Shown here in pieces: positions 10,195 through 23,076 of a stretch of DNA of 64,000 nt. How positions within the stretch are numbered: the first letter of the stretch is position 1; every line of letters starts with the position of its first letter. Below the pieces are notes generated by a model, which saw nothing but the letters and a program-made list of their open reading frames with translations, did no database searches and was not told where the DNA came from. The stretch is from positions 620,001 through 684,000 of the forward strand of contig JAOVFP010000008.1 of the NCBI GenBank assembly GCA_025738555.1. The letters are read 5' to 3'. This DNA is from Cyathus striatus. Lineage: Eukaryota; Basidiomycota; Agaricomycetes; Agaricales; Nidulariaceae. The position numbers were made by a program, and so were the translations under genes.

Positions 10195-11390
10195 ATGAAG
10201 ATCGATAAATACCCCACCCCAAATCAAATACTAAAACTCGCAGCAGCCATCCTACGATCCTCCAATACATCCCATCCCTCAAGCACATGCATGTGTGGAA
10301 GTGCATCTCACATCTCCCCAGAGAGACGCTCATATTCTCTCCGAAATGCCTCGCAGCAAGGGGGACATAGCAGCGAACACAGAGCGATTTGTCTGCGTGA
10401 AAGTCGAGGTAGGCGAATATGTCCCATCAGGAGATTATTTCGATGTAACGGAGGTATGTAGTGACAGCATGTATTTGGTGATAGTGCGGGGGCGGGGGCA
10501 AGGGGAGGGGAATGGCAAGGGGGAAGATGGAGAAGCAGAGGTAGCTGTGTTGGTGTTGGTGTTTTTTGGTGGGTTGAGAGTTCATGGGCTTAGGTGCTGG
10601 AAGCCAGCGGGAGTGGAGGTGTCAGTGGCTGAGGTGGGGGGTATGACGAGGGATAGACATTGTTCCCACTATGTGTGTTAATGGCCATTTCTACACCTGC
10701 GAACAGAGAGCATAAGTTTAATAGGCATGAGACAGCCATACCTCTATTGTCCCTGTCCAACAATACCTTTGTCCCCCTTCCTCCTCCCTGTCTCCCTTCT
10801 CTCACATGTGGCAGCATACCCACTCCCCTTCCCCTCTTTCAGCAGATCCCAAACAGCCCCACGCTGACTCTGCGAGACAGCTCTAATTGCCTCGATGATG
10901 CTTCTTGTAGGTATGGTGTGTGCGGTTTGGGGGGTGTTGGGTTGTAGGATTTGGTGCTGTGTTGTGAGTCTGAGTCTTCTCAAGTGAATGCGAACAAACA
11001 ATATGTAAGAAGTAACAAGTGAAGAAGAGGTTGTTGAGAGAGATGAGAATGATGAGAGAGCAAGACTCAGACACAAACACAGATACAGACACAAAATGGG
11101 GAGGAAACTTGTTATCAACTACCAAGTTACAGAGTGTATATATACTAAAGCTGTCTACCAAAGTCCCAACCAAGGTCCATGTAACTAAGGTAACAGACAG
11201 CTGTCAATCTGTCAATCACAGAACTGTCAAGTATGACAGATGACAAGTGACAGCTGTCAAAGAAGCTGTGCAACTCAGAATATCTAACACAATACACAAT
11301 GCTCAGCACAATCCACTGCAACCTGAACTAGCAGGCGGAGGGATAAGTGTATAATTGGGGTTGATGATGATTTGGAGAAGCTGTGGGTGT
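10195..11390 (-). pseudogene. Decayed multicopy gene, copy 1 (possible BTB/F-box type C-terminus)
   Basis: Minus-strand translation gives pieces that recur in other copies in this window: LDFHADKS-CVRC, CPPCCEAFRREYERLSGEM followed by a stop at a Trp-like position, DALP, LEGWDVLED, and further upstream VEMAINTHSG, GRGTKVLLDRDNRGMA and AVWDLLKEGKGSGYA. The Cys pairs followed by a W-x-LP-x-LEGW pattern recall C-termini of mushroom BTB or F-box proteins, but this is a weak resemblance. Stops and frame changes between the pieces show it is not functional. Related copies lie at 11400-11880, 27130-28490 and 41560-42180. Confidence 0.5.
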
Positions 11391-11399
11391 TTTAGTAAG

Positions 11400-11880
11400 T
11401 TGTGGAAAATGGAGGGAGGGTTAGACCTTGATGAGGCCTAAGAGCATGAGTATGAGGTACTACCATGGCTCAACAAAGAGGAGTGTGCTCAGCGAGGGTT
11501 GGATATCAGATGGGTACTGTCCCAAAGAGGAGACGTTCCCGCCCTAATTGATAGTCACTGTGCCAATAAAAGATTGAGCTTGAAGGTCCCCCGCCAGGAG
11601 CTTTGCGGCTGTCCATGTGAAAGTCGAGGAATCTGACTACGTCCCATACAAGGAGGTTGTTTTGGTGTAGAAGAGGTGTGCATGGGGGCATGTGTTTGGT
11701 GCGAGGTTGCGAAGGTTGGAGGAAGCAGAGTTAGAGGTGGTTAGCATGCTGTGAAGTTTGGGGTTGTTATTTGTTGTTGGGCTAGGTGTTTGTAGGAGCT
11801 GCTGGCAAGGGTGGGCCTGGACTGGTGGTTATTTCTGTGGAGTTGGTCTCCACAATAGGGGAATTCAAACATGGCCATTA
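11400..11880 (-). pseudogene. Decayed multicopy gene, partial tandem copy 2
   Basis: Follows copy 1 head to tail. It shares TTGGATATCAGATGGGTACT (11500-11519) with 28010-28029. It also shares the WDVVRFLDFH block (about 11615-11650) and the GCATGTGTTTGGTG word with the other copies. In-frame stops and lost segments make it non-functional. Confidence 0.5.
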
Positions 11881-12190
11881 TGCCAGTGCTGCATAATGAC
11901 AAGTTGTTACAAAGCCGTGATCCTGTAACATGTGAACTTTATTTTGTACCATTGCATGTTTGAGATCCCAGTTGTATTTCTGTTACAATGGCCTTGTAAT
12001 GCAAGAGAGGCTTAGAGAGCACATTGGAGTTTTGTCTGGGCTTGAACATATTGATCTGGCAGCTGGCTAACTAGACAGTGCTCCAATATTCATCGACTAG
12101 ATTAGAATCAACAAAAGTAGGACAGCTTCATTTGTTTCATTGCATTATGCCTTGGACCACTGAACGCCAGGACTTCAAGGAGGCACTAAT

Positions 12191-12364
12191 TTAGGCATAC
12201 ATGATACATGATGGCGCATTGGTGTTGGCAGGGGGCTGATAAGCAACAGAAGGCTTGGGGGGTTTTCTGGCCTTCAATGCTGCTTTCAGTTGAGCTTCCA
12301 GAAGCTCGCATGTAGATGGTTCTAAAGATTCGATATCAAGGAGTGTATTTGGAGGCTTAGCCAT
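12191..12364 (-). pseudogene. Short decayed ORF of unknown protein
   Basis: From an ATG at 12364 the frame gives 57 residues, starting MAKPPNTLLDIESLEPST and continuing through LEAQLKAALKARKPPKPS before a stop. Translation beyond the stop stays protein-like, with stops and Cys or Gln at positions where Arg codons would have contained CpG. It looks like the start of a longer protein lost to CpG decay. I do not recognise the family. Confidence 0.35.
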
Positions 12365-12490
12365 AGGTATTACTATTAGAGAGAGGATAATGGTAAAAAT
12401 TCCTGCTACCTTTTAACATAGTAGGGTTATGTAGGGCGATGAAAACTCGTTTTTTGCAGAGCAAACACCTCCCATCAACCAGAGTTTAAA

Positions 12491-13428
12491 TACACATGGT
12501 TGCCAAAAATGATGGCAACCAACACAATTCCCACACATAATGAGAATGGCTTCTTGCATCGTCTGGGTTGTAGCACATTACACACAGCTTGGGATACCTT
12601 GAAAGTTTGATTATATATTTTAGATAGTATGAAATATGTGTATTTAAAGTTTGGGCTAAATTTGATATCTCAGTGGTATATTATAAGCTATTTTTCTATG
12701 AAGCCTCATTTTCTTAAGGGAAATGATTCATTGATCAGCAGAGCATGTTGAGAGCTATGGAATTGTTCAAAGCTTCCCTGAGATATATTTTGTATACCAC
12801 ATAATATAATATCCAGATGATTTAAAATTTGCTTCATTATTGTATTGAAAACAAGAGTAATAATTTTGATCACACATAATTGATATATGTGTTTCATCTC
12901 CTACCAGTAAATATCATACTGTGTGTACAGTACTATTCTGAAGCATGAATCCCACATATACTGAGGAGTTTATGCAGTGCTACATTAGTCTATATAGCAA
13001 TTAAATATTCAATTTCTCAGGTCTGACAAGAAGACTCACATAAATATCACTATATCTCAGTATACAATCACCTGAATCATTTAGTATTTAAATAGCTTAT
13101 ACTACATATATAGTACATCATATGTCCAAGATATCATGTAGAAATATCATGAAGAACAATTCCTGTAGGCTAATTTGTAGATTGTATGACACAAATATAG
13201 TTGGTGAATTAGATTGTGTATATCATACCATTAAATAAGTCTATTATGTTATAAAGTTACATTCCAGTCACCCAGTAGTATACATTATGGAAAGTACATA
13301 TGCAAAATTTCAAGGTGGTCTGCACAGAGTGTAATGTACTGCATTCTAATTAATGCAGGAATGCCTCGCATTTTTGGCGGGAAAAATGAAAAATGCATGA
13401 TTGCCATCACTTTTGGCAATTATGTGTA
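12491..13428. mobile_element. Decayed MITE-like unit with TIRs
   Basis: The left end TACACATGGTTGCCAAAAA and the right end, read in reverse complement (TACACATAATTGCCAAAAG), are similar inverted repeats that continue TGATGGCAA(C/T)CA. The flanking 8-mers AGTTTAAA (12483-12490) and AGCTTGAA (13429-13436) differ only by two transitions, so they may be a decayed target duplication. The interior is AT-rich and has no transposase. Confidence 0.45.
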
Positions 13429-13940
13429 AGCTTGAAATATCGGACATTCCCATATCCTAACTGACTAAATTTATGTGACGCTCCACCTGCTTATGCACTT
13501 TCAATATGTCTAACTATATACTTATATAAATGATATATTATTCCCACTACCTTTTAAGGTAAGTGGGTCTTAGGGGACTCTTGACATCCTGAAAAGGCAA
13601 TTTTGAGATCTGACTTTGGGATCTCAACCTGATTGGTTCTTGCTGTGATCTCAACCTGATTGGCTCCTGCCACTATTGAAACCAAAACTATTCAAAATGT
13701 ATTTAGTACACTTATGAATTGGACCACTATTTCAATCAAATGTTATCAATTGAAAATCCTACTACTATATAATCTTGTGTTGTATTTATTTCCCATCTTC
13801 CTTGCTTCTATGCTTCTATCTTGAACTGTGTGTTATCTTTACTCCTCCCTCATCTCTGACTAGCTAAAATCAATCCCCATTTCACAATGTGTGTTGCATT
13901 CCTTTTGCCATTTAATTTGACTAACTTTCATAACCTACAG
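13429..13940. other. AT-rich, CpG-poor sequence without a gene
   Basis: Nothing recognisable. CpG is nearly absent. Confidence 0.4.
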
Positions 13941-13947
13941 CCCTTTC

Positions 13948-14640
13948 ATGTCTTCTTCACTGTCTGTCATAACTTCTTCCAACCTTCCTCCACATGCAAC
14001 ACCTGAATTGAGTCATGTATGTTATATTCTTCTTAGTAATCTGTATGTTGCTCATTTCTCATCACAGTTTCAATCCATTGTTGGAAACCTAAAAGATTTA
14101 TCACATATATTTATGTCTATGCAATGCTTGAAATATATTATGAATCCCCATGGAATTAGCACTAGTGCTAGCAGTTATCCAGATATTAATGAGTTTCTTA
14201 AACATATCTTCTCAGGAAAATGTTTTTCAAATAACACATGGTACACCTGAACTTTGTAAATCATATTCTGCCTGACTCTTGTCTCCTTATCATTTGAATT
14301 GCTATTTTATTGAAACTACTTATATGCAACAAAGATCCAACTCATCTGTCATCTCACTCTTTACAAAAACTGCTATACACCTGTACCTGCTATTTCATAT
14401 GAATCAGTTTCATCATTTATAAATAGCATTCCTACTCTGAAAGAGAAAGAATTGGAACTAATTGTTTCAGCTCATGTGATTGATATTCTATATGATTCAT
14501 GCCATGTTGATGGTCTGTGTTCAGCATCTGATATATTTCAGTGTGTCCAATTTAAAGCTGAGTTCTATGCATCTTTGCAACAAATACCTTCCCAGTCAGA
14601 GTTATGTATTACAAAATATACTCAATACCACTAATTCATG
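13948..14640 (+). pseudogene. Decayed ORF pieces of unknown protein
   Basis: Two plus-strand pieces (13948-14250 and 14452-14634) read as protein with biased composition: SSLSVITSSNLPPHATPE, NLKDLSHIFMSMQC, then LELIVSAHVIDILYDSCH and FKAEFYASLQQIPSQSE. Stops separate them, and CpG-containing codons are almost missing, so this is probably one decayed gene or transposon ORF. No family recognised. Confidence 0.3.
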
Positions 14641-14741
14641 TTCAGTACCAATACTTATTATAAAATCTCTAAAATATTACTGAAGACAACTTATCATCCT
14701 TTTCTACTGAATATCTTTCTTCATGTTAAACAACTATGTGG

Positions 14742-16109
14742 TGTCACGTCCTGTTCTTTTCCACTAGGGACAAGAACCTTGGAGTAGATAGTCTAATAGT
14801 GGAGTAACTTGTACAACATTAGTAGGGTGTGTGGAGATAGTGAACAAGTACAGGAGTAGTGGAACATTGGCTTCAACTTGTGTGTTGCGCCCCTTGAACT
14901 TCCAGTTCCATATTTAGAACAAAGTGGAGTAAGTGGCAAAATAGCGGAGTTGGCTCAAGGCCCAAGTGGGAGAAGGGTGTTGTTATATCCATGTCCGGAT
15001 ACATCGTGCCGACGTTCCCATGTGACCTTCTAACATACCCAGTCCATTCCCAGAACGTACCGCTTCAGGTTTACACTTCCTGACATTCCCGCCCAGGAAC
15101 GTACCTGGAACCCATCGGGTTTTCTATCGGATACTTCGGATATGTAGTTTCTCTTATGATGGCCTCACCGTGTCATTATACCATTACTCCTCTCTTCCAT
15201 TCTCACTTGTACGTTTCATTATGGTCAATGTAGTTTAGTTTCTTATTCTTCATTCTGAGCACATCATTTGCACCACTACTCCTCTTTGCCCAGTCTTTAT
15301 TTTGTTTACTTACACTTGGTATTCTGTCTCCAGATTAGTATCTATGTCTTACTAGTACATATAAATAGTCTTCCAAATGTACTAGGTAGTTTTCAGTATT
15401 CATATCAACTCTGTACACTTTCTTCCTACTCTAAGTTCCGAAACCTGCTCCGGGTTTTCCTTCGGGTTTCTCTCTCACTGCCTAGTGTAGTGGCGAAGCC
15501 CTCTCTTATACTCTGGAATGTCTTCCTCTGTTGAATTTCGTCTTCCTCGAAATACGAACCATTCCCTGGGGATATCCAGGTGGCGCAGCACATACGCTGA
15601 AGCCATGGATCACTTCCACACTTCCGCTCTCGTTCCCATACCCATACTCACTTCGGGTTTCCATTATAGTTCTCCCACGCCCTCTGGGTGTCTTTGCATT
15701 CATTTCCCAGTAGGAAGGGAATCGGTACGTAACAGGTGTAAACATAGTTGATTTGAAACTGAAGTCTATCTACATTACAGGAGTAGTTTATATAGTAAAC
15801 TACTTTGTCTGAATGTGTATGGAGTAATGCCCATGGGTATGTGGCATCCTAGGGGTAAGTAAACTCCATGAAATGTAGACCATGGTAAACTAGTAGTATG
15901 CCTCTAGATTATAGTCATAGGAGAAATGGCCACAGCCAGAGAATGAGGTAGTAATATTAAAGGGAAGGAACAAGTAAACAGTTACAAGTAAACATTAGTA
16001 AGGAAGAGTTTGATATATAACAAGTATACATAGTCTGGAGGAAACATACTAAAAGCGGAGTAAACCCGGAGTTGACTCCAATGGTACAGGGATTGTCACG
16101 GATATGACA
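14742..16109 (+). mobile_element. Solo LTR (family 2), split by a younger solo LTR
   Basis: It starts TGTCACGTCC and ends GATATGACA, with TGTCA/TGACA inverted ends. It is flanked by a perfect 5-bp target duplication TGTGG (14737-14741 and 16110-16114). Without the nested insert it is about 609 bp long. No internal retroelement genes flank it, so it is a solo LTR left by recombination. Confidence 0.88.
14981..15734 (+). mobile_element. Solo LTR (family 1) nested in the family 2 LTR
   Basis: Starts TGTTATATCC and ends TACGTAACA, 754 bp. It is flanked by a perfect 5-bp target duplication GGTGT (14976-14980 and 15735-15739). It is closely similar over its full length to the 5' LTR of the gypsy element at 58198-58952, with most differences being transitions. 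It keeps CpG sites that the surrounding DNA lacks, so it is a late insertion. Confidence 0.93.
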
Positions 16110-16114
16110 TGTGG

Positions 16115-17030
16115 CTTAACAAGTCCAAATTGTCCAGGGTATTTCCATTTGCCTTATTTTAATCTCACCTATCACAACCTGTTTTGTTCCAGACTTATGA
16201 ACTTCATATCTACAAAATATATGAGTTTTAATCTATTGTTTCAATTGTTGTATTTTAAATTTGTATTATTAATAATTCCCTTACCTGACCCTATTGTTTA
16301 TTTGGTAGGTAGTGGGTTTGCCACCAGATGGCCCTATTTTTTATAAATTTATTGACATAACGTGCCAATATCAAGAATGTATTGATGTGCTTATAAATGC
16401 TCTGTATCTGTGGTTGATCTTGTGTCTAATTAATCATGTCTTTGTCTATGTATTGTCAAAACATCGAGCGTTGAAGAGATATGCTCAGAAATATACACAG
16501 AAATTGAGAGCGTCAAGGGGCGTTTGATACATTGAGAAGATGATAACTAATGACCATGGGAAATATTGAAATGAACTACAAGTGAGCAGATCATACATGA
16601 ATAGTGCAATAGTAAGTGTTTTTTATATGATTAAATTCGGTATAATAGATAAATAAATACATTCAACGATATGAATAACATAAGATTACAGAACTATCCA
16701 AAGAAAACAGCAGTATTGGGAATTTCACCCGCTGGGAGTTACGGCAGGAAGCGAATTTCGCTTTGGTGAGTTTTTCCCCTATCAGAACTTCATAGAATAC
16801 TGTAGCTGTTTTGTATGGTTACGGTTGGCAGTCCTAGGTCCAATATTCAACGACATAGTGAATGTGCAGGTCGACGATGAGCCATTAGGTAATCCATCAA
16901 TGGCTCTTCACTTACTGGTTTGATGAAAATAAAAAACATAAAAGCATGCAGTTCTGGAACACCATACTTATCCCTTATGTAAGCCTGTGTAGGCCATTCG
17001 AGCGAGGCGATGGGATAGTTTTAGGAGCCT
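16115..17030. other. Decayed sequence, no gene recognised
   Basis: Plus-strand frames at 16104-16346 and 16312-16527 are hydrophobic or low-quality and match nothing known to me. From about 16690 CpG content rises as the next relic is approached. Confidence 0.35.
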
Positions 17031-17347
17031 GCATTCGGATAAACTTCCTTCACTCATATATATTGGTCATCCGATCTATCAGCTAGTATGGAGCATTTGG
17101 AAGAAGCTCCTGAAATCACGAGGGGATTGTGGGCTGGGGACAGGTTTGATATCGTCCAGCTTGAGGAAGGGGATGCTGTACTCGAGATAGATGGATGGGA
17201 AGATGTTACTGAGGAATGCTAAAAGGGAATGTTGAAATTTTTTTTGAGGTTAATCGAGAGTTTGAGAGTGAGGCTTCGGAGGGGGGAATCAACCGGATGT
17301 CTATGTTCCATGGACCATGGGAGGACTGGGTTCCGTCTCTTAATTAG
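17031..17347 (+). pseudogene. C-terminal fragment of a type A MGQYW gene
   Basis: The plus-strand frame gives AFG-stop-TSFTHIYWSSDLSASM, then EITRGLWAGDRFDIVQLEE, DGWEDVTEEC, a stop, and a tail FFEVNREFESEAS. This aligns to the region from FGQMLFARICW to the end of the type A gene at 3271-3990. It has an early stop (Gln CAA to TAA), a second stop at 17219-17221, and no N-terminal two thirds. It is an isolated relic in the opposite orientation to the cluster at 3-8 kb. Confidence 0.85.
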
Positions 17348-18639
17348 TATTGGGTGACAGGAAATTCCAAACTTTGTACATTCCAGTCCCTTTCTCTTTT
17401 CTTGAATGATCTTGAGCTAGAGCATCATCGACATATTACTTAGGCTTCATGAATGTTGGTGTTAATATACTTGAATTATTCAGGAGATGCATATGTTGTA
17501 GTATATGATAATACAAGTATAATGCAGATATGCAAACCAAAAAGTAATCAGCTATATGTGCTTATGTATGAGTTTCAAGTGGCCTGGGCATCATTTACTG
17601 TTCCTTGTGATCACATATAATTCCTTTAGCCTCTAGTACTAAGTTTCTGAGGAGCTTCGTCTCTATCAACAATACTGTGGGATGCTTAGGCGCTTATTTT
17701 ACCGCTGAGGAAGATTTTATTTACTATCAACTGCCTGAAAAAATGACTTGTTCACTCAACATCTGAAACAGTAGATATGTTAATGGGAAGCGTCTTATGC
17801 CATTATCTACTTCCACTTTTAAGTGCCGTGGTCGTCATTCCTCGTCACCATATCTCCTATCACACGTCACACCTGTCCGTATCGTCTGCTTCTGCACTGG
17901 AGAATTCTGCCGCCGTGCCTCTGCTACTTGGGCGTCTTCTGTCCAGGTCGGGCTGGTGGATGTATGCTGTTTGTTTATATTTATGACATTCAAATTTTCA
18001 TCAGATTATGTTCATGCTGTGTAGAGGCTCTTGATGTCCGGAGGATAATCAATTATTCCTGGTTGTTGATATCTGTACTCTTTGTGATATGTATCTACTA
18101 AGTGCACCAGACAAGCTACAATGGAGATTGCTTAACTACAACTGGGAAATCAAGTTTTTAATGGTGCTCCTATACCTGCAAGTGTCATTATGCAATGCAA
18201 AGGCAGTACAGAACCCCCCAAAGGAGACTTTGTTGATCAATCGCTCAGATGTCACGCAATGAGACATCCACCAGTGAGATTTGACAGAATCAATAATTAT
18301 GAAAAATGCGAATGATTCATCTGAAAGTGGAACAGTTGTATTGCAGAATGAATATCAGGACACAAAAACAAGGCTTTAACGTTTGGACAATTAGGCCATA
18401 GGTCTTAGGAGCAGTAATGATGATCAGAATTGAGTCATTGTGTATTCCGAGAAAGATCTGAAAAAGTATTACTGCACAAAAGAGCTGAAATTTACTGTTT
18501 CATTTGTTGCTAGAGCTTACTCTGTGCTCATTCCGTTGGCCTTGCTTCCTAGCTCAGCTGTATGAGATTCCGCATTGGATAGAGGACCATTTTATCAGTC
18601 TAGCAAGTAAAACACACTCTTTACTATAGAAGGTTAGAT
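17348..18639. other. No gene recognised
   Basis: Mixed sequence. A segment at about 17800-18000 keeps several CpG sites unlike its surroundings, so it may be a recent insertion, but no ends or coding motifs could be found. Confidence 0.35.
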
Positions 18640-21205
18640 TTTGGGCTGCTAACATTTCGAGTTCCTATCAAGTTTTTTGAGTTAAACTCGAGTCACACTT
18701 AAGTTACAGTCAAGTTCCACTTTTTAGCTCACTTATTTTTTTCGAGTCAAAGTTAAGTTTCCTTGAGTGGCCTTTTCATATTTCGAGTGGACTTAAGTTC
18801 CTCACTTTTTTTTTTTTTGGAAAAGTCAAGTTCCCTCAAGTAAACTTAAGTTCATCACTTATTATTTTTTTGAGTGAAAGTTGAGTTCCTTTGAGTTAAG
18901 TTAAGTTACTCACTTGTATTTTTTGAGTGAAAGTCAAGTTCCCTCAAGTCAAGTAGAAGGGATGCTAATATTTTGAGCTCCTGTTAATTTTTTCGAGTTA
19001 AAGTTAAGTTTTTTGAGTTCTTCAATAAGTTTTTTTTGGTGAAAGTTGAGTTCCTTCGAGTTATATTAAGTTCCAATCAGGTGTAAGTTGAGTTCTGAAT
19101 ATTCTAGTTTCAAAAGTTCAAATGTACAGTAAATATACACTAATTGTTCCCATACCCCTGCCTGATGTTTTCTACAGCTCTGCTCAACAATTCCCATGCA
19201 CTCCGCCTGCCTTTATTTACACACATTTGCATGTGTGCTGTACTATCCATCACTTACATCAACACAAATATTCATCACCGTGATGTCAACATGTGAACAC
19301 ATCACGGGATTGTTGATGAGCACTCTTCCTAGTCATCATCCTTAACAGTGAGCAAGTCTTTTCTTAAATTTTAGCTCAGTTCTTGCTCTTTTTCTTTCAA
19401 TCTTTTTGCATCACTTAATGTAAGTTGTTATACACATATTAGACCATATTATATTAAGTAATAATGCAAATAAACTTATAAAAAATGCGAGTTACATATG
19501 TATTTAGTCTGAAAAGCGGAGGCGTGGGAAAATATGAGCGGGAGGGCGGGAAAGCGAAAAGAGGTCGGAATGATCAGCGAAAGCGTGGGAAAATGTTGAG
19601 TGGGGATGCGGACAGCAGTGAACAGTAGAAGTGGATGCATGGGAAATAGAAGTGGACAGCAGTGAGCATCAGAAGTGAAAGGCGGAGGCATGGGAAACTA
19701 TGAGCGAGAGGGCGGGAATGATGAAATACACAGGAAATTGCGAGCAGATTAGAGGAGAAGCGAAAGCGTGGGAAATGCTGAGCGGAAAGCGGACAGTAGT
19801 GAAGCAGAATAATAACGGAAGCGTGGGAAATCATGAGTGGAAGGGCGGGATAGCATAAGCAGAGATCAGAATGGTAGCGGAAGCGTGGGAATTAATGAGC
19901 GGAGGTGCGGGCAACAATGAGCAGAGTGTGGGAAACATTGAGCATGAAAGTGTGTAGGCACAATATGTTAAGCAGAAGCATGGGAAATTATGAGCGGAGG
20001 TGTGGGCAACAGTGAGAATGTGCAATTAATAAGAAATGAATAAACATTGAATTATAGGCATGGGAAACAGTGAGCAGGGGGGCAGGAAACAACACAAACT
20101 ATTGTATAATTATTGTAAGGTACTCATACAATACAGGTATACAAGTTGCTTATTTTTCGAGTAAAAGTTAAGTTCCCTTGAGTAAAGTTAAGTTCCATCA
20201 AGTCAAGTTGAGTTCCTCGCTTATTTTTTTTTGAGTAAAAGTTAAGTTCCATTGAGTTCCTCACTTAAGCTAAATTCGAGTGTCAGTCAAGTTACCATCG
20301 AGTTACCTTCGAGTGGTAAATGACAACTCAACTCCACTTGAATTTGGGTTGAGTTCCATTCAAGTTCCAGTTGAGTTCCAGTTAAGTTCCTACTTTAAGT
20401 TCCTCAAATTCCATTACTAAAAACCCATACTTTATTATCGTTCTCATTGTTGTCATGATCCCTTAGCTCATTGTTTCCCACACCCACCCCTGCCACCAGG
20501 GATGTGTAAAAATAGCACCATCACATCAGTCATCAAATCCCTGATAACTCCACTCGCTTCTGATGCATTGATGGTGATTGTGTTGCACTTCTTCCATCAT
20601 CATGCTCAGCAGTGAGCATATATTTTGTGCATTCTTCTCTCACTTTTTGGATTCTTCCTGTAATTTTTTTTTACAATATGAAGCTAGTTATTTTGTATGT
20701 AATATAACATCTTAGTTGCATAAATATTATGTACTGTGCTTACATAGAATATAGCATTAATAATAATAAATTGAGCTTATCATACTATTTCATAGGTAAT
20801 TTAGCTGTACAGTTGAAGCATTTAATATACATTCATGTTCACAAAAATATTGAGAGGAATTGCCAAAGAAACTCAGCCAGAAATGAAAATAATGGGTGCT
20901 CACTGTTTATGATGATGATGAGACTTATGAATGCGATCAAATGCACCGTGGAAAGCAATGTGTGGCACTCATTGATCAATTTGATGGAGATTCAGAGGCA
21001 TGGGAAATAATGAGTGCTGAGGTGCAATAGTAAGTGAGCATTAATCTAGTAATCCATAGCAGCATCAGAATGTCTGTGATATACCATACAAATTCAGATG
21101 ATTTACATTTTTTGAGTTACAGGAGAGTTCCTAAGTTGAGTTCCACTTGAGTTCCAGTTGAGTTCCATTTGAGTTACTGGTAACTCGAAAAGTTGACGGC
21201 CCCTT
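18640..21205. repeat. Composite repeat: AAGTTCC/GAGTT arrays around a GGGAAA-TGAGCGG minisatellite
   Basis: Three short-word arrays built from GAGTTCC and AAGTTCC lie at about 18660-19110, 20150-20420 and 21100-21200. Between the first two, 19500-20090 is a minisatellite of units like GCGTGGGAAATNATGAGCGG. The outer ends (TTTTGGGCTGCTAACATTTC and, at the right in reverse complement, AAAAGGGGCCGTCAACTTTT) resemble each other and hAT-type ends, but I found no target duplication. The same words in the opposite orientation make up 25770-26520 and 56772-57560. Confidence 0.6.
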
Positions 21206-23067
21206 TTACATTACACAACTTCACCATGACCAGCACCTACTTTGACATTTCCTTCGATGAAATAATTAGCTATGTAAATTACAAGTTCGCAAAACATACT
21301 GTCAATAGTAAGCTATTGATATGTTACATCTTAGTTTCTGCTCTCTATGATTCAGTTGCTGTTATATCTGTTCTTGGTTATGATATTGTTTACTGCTTTT
21401 TCAATGAGGTATTATTATTCATCTGCTATGAACTTACATATGAAAGCTGACACTATGTAGGTAAAATATGTCTGGTGGTGAGATGTATCTCCCATTAGGC
21501 AATATATATCTCAAATGCATTTCCCTTTAATCAGGGGAATGAAATGGTCCATTCCTAAGGTTCTTTATATTATTGCAAGATACTATTACCTTCTTTATGT
21601 CATGTAAGTTTCATTTCTGTCAAAAGGGTATATTGCTGAGTACTACAGAATCAGCACATTCATTTGTATTTAGCATTTTAAAATTAATGTGAAATTTTTT
21701 ATCTGAACTACATTTTTTCTAGCACCATTCTTTGAAGTACTCGGAAATGTATCACTCAATGTTGGTAATTCCCACATGACTTTAATGTCCCATAAACTGA
21801 ATCTGTGATATAAGTTGTAATTATAAAAGAAGAATTGAATTTATTAAATTCTAACCTAACTTCATAGCTGTAAAGTGTCTATCTGGTATGATGTAATGTA
21901 AGTTGATTTAGTTATTATACTCCATAAGACATAATAGCAGTTATATAGGGGAGTAATTATGCTGAATGCAGCAGTCAACCTTATATTTGTATTCTGAGTA
22001 TGTGCATGTTATGGGAACAGCAGAAAAAGTGTGTTTTCCAACTATTATTAAAATCTAATATTTACTAATCTTTAAATAAAAATAGTAGTGTGGTTTCTAG
22101 CACTATTTTCAGCTGGTAAGCTATAATGCTATTTGTCGATTGAGGCTGATATACATGTGGAAATGTTCCAGCACTATTTTCAGTATGCTAAATATAAAAT
22201 CTACCACATCATTGTTGCACTCTAATTATCATTCTTAGATACTCTTAATATCTTCCATAATACTTTGCATTGGAAATAGTAATAGGGTTGCTCAGATTCC
22301 AGAAATGGTGTGCATTGCAAGCAGCTCTGAAAATGTAACCCTTATTGACTTGCTACAAACCATTTATTTTGGAGTCAATCTGGCCATCCATTGTATGTAT
22401 AACCTAATTTTCCATGGCTATGTACTTAACTTTTGTCAACAGTTACTATATTTCTTCTTACTCTTTTCAGACTTTGGAAGGATATCAGTGTTGCTCAAGG
22501 AGGACTGCGAAACATGTTGAAAAGTAGCAGAAGCAACTTCCCAATTCAGACATCCTTTATGCATGATGGAACACTGTTTTTCTTCATTGTTTTTGGTGAG
22601 AAATATTCTGAAATGTGTTCAGAGAGGTGGTTGTATAATAAAATACTTTTAGCATGTACAGTACTTCAAGTATGGAGTACGATCAATCCCAGAGAACAAA
22701 CATTTAATATATATTAAAACATGTAAAATTCATCAGTACTGTTATTGATCTAATCTTTTCTCATATGTTTACAGGTGGTATTATGCAATGTTGTCATTTA
22801 CAGTCAGTTATAACCCATTCACTCCAATGATTAAAATTTAGAATTCATCAGGGCTCTCGATTGATACTGAATTTACGAAAAATGTCAGATGTAGATGGAA
22901 ATGGAAGTGGAAATGCTCCCTCCGTGTCGCAGTCAATTTTCTTCGCTTGCACTGTGCTTGGTACAACCAACAACTCCAGAGAAGAACATGAAATTGGTTA
23001 TGCATAGATTTAAGCAGGGGTAGAGGATACTGTTGATTGATACTGTATTATTGCCTTAGATAAATGC
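21206..23067. other. AT-rich, CpG-poor sequence without a recognisable gene
   Basis: Short plus-strand frames (21193-21450, 22305-22520, 22433-22717) read partly like protein, but they are interrupted and match no family I know. Probably old transposon or gene remnants. Confidence 0.35.
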
Positions 23068-23076
23068 ATGTATTTG

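Noticed and set aside
19476..20025. Minus-strand frames with Ser/Phe/His-rich protein
   Set aside because: They are translations of the GGGAAA-TGAGCGG minisatellite.
18640..21205. Complete hAT element with ends TTTTGGGCTGCTAAC and AAAAGGGGCCGTCAAC
   Set aside because: The ends are only loosely similar, and no 8-bp target duplication could be found; left as a composite repeat.
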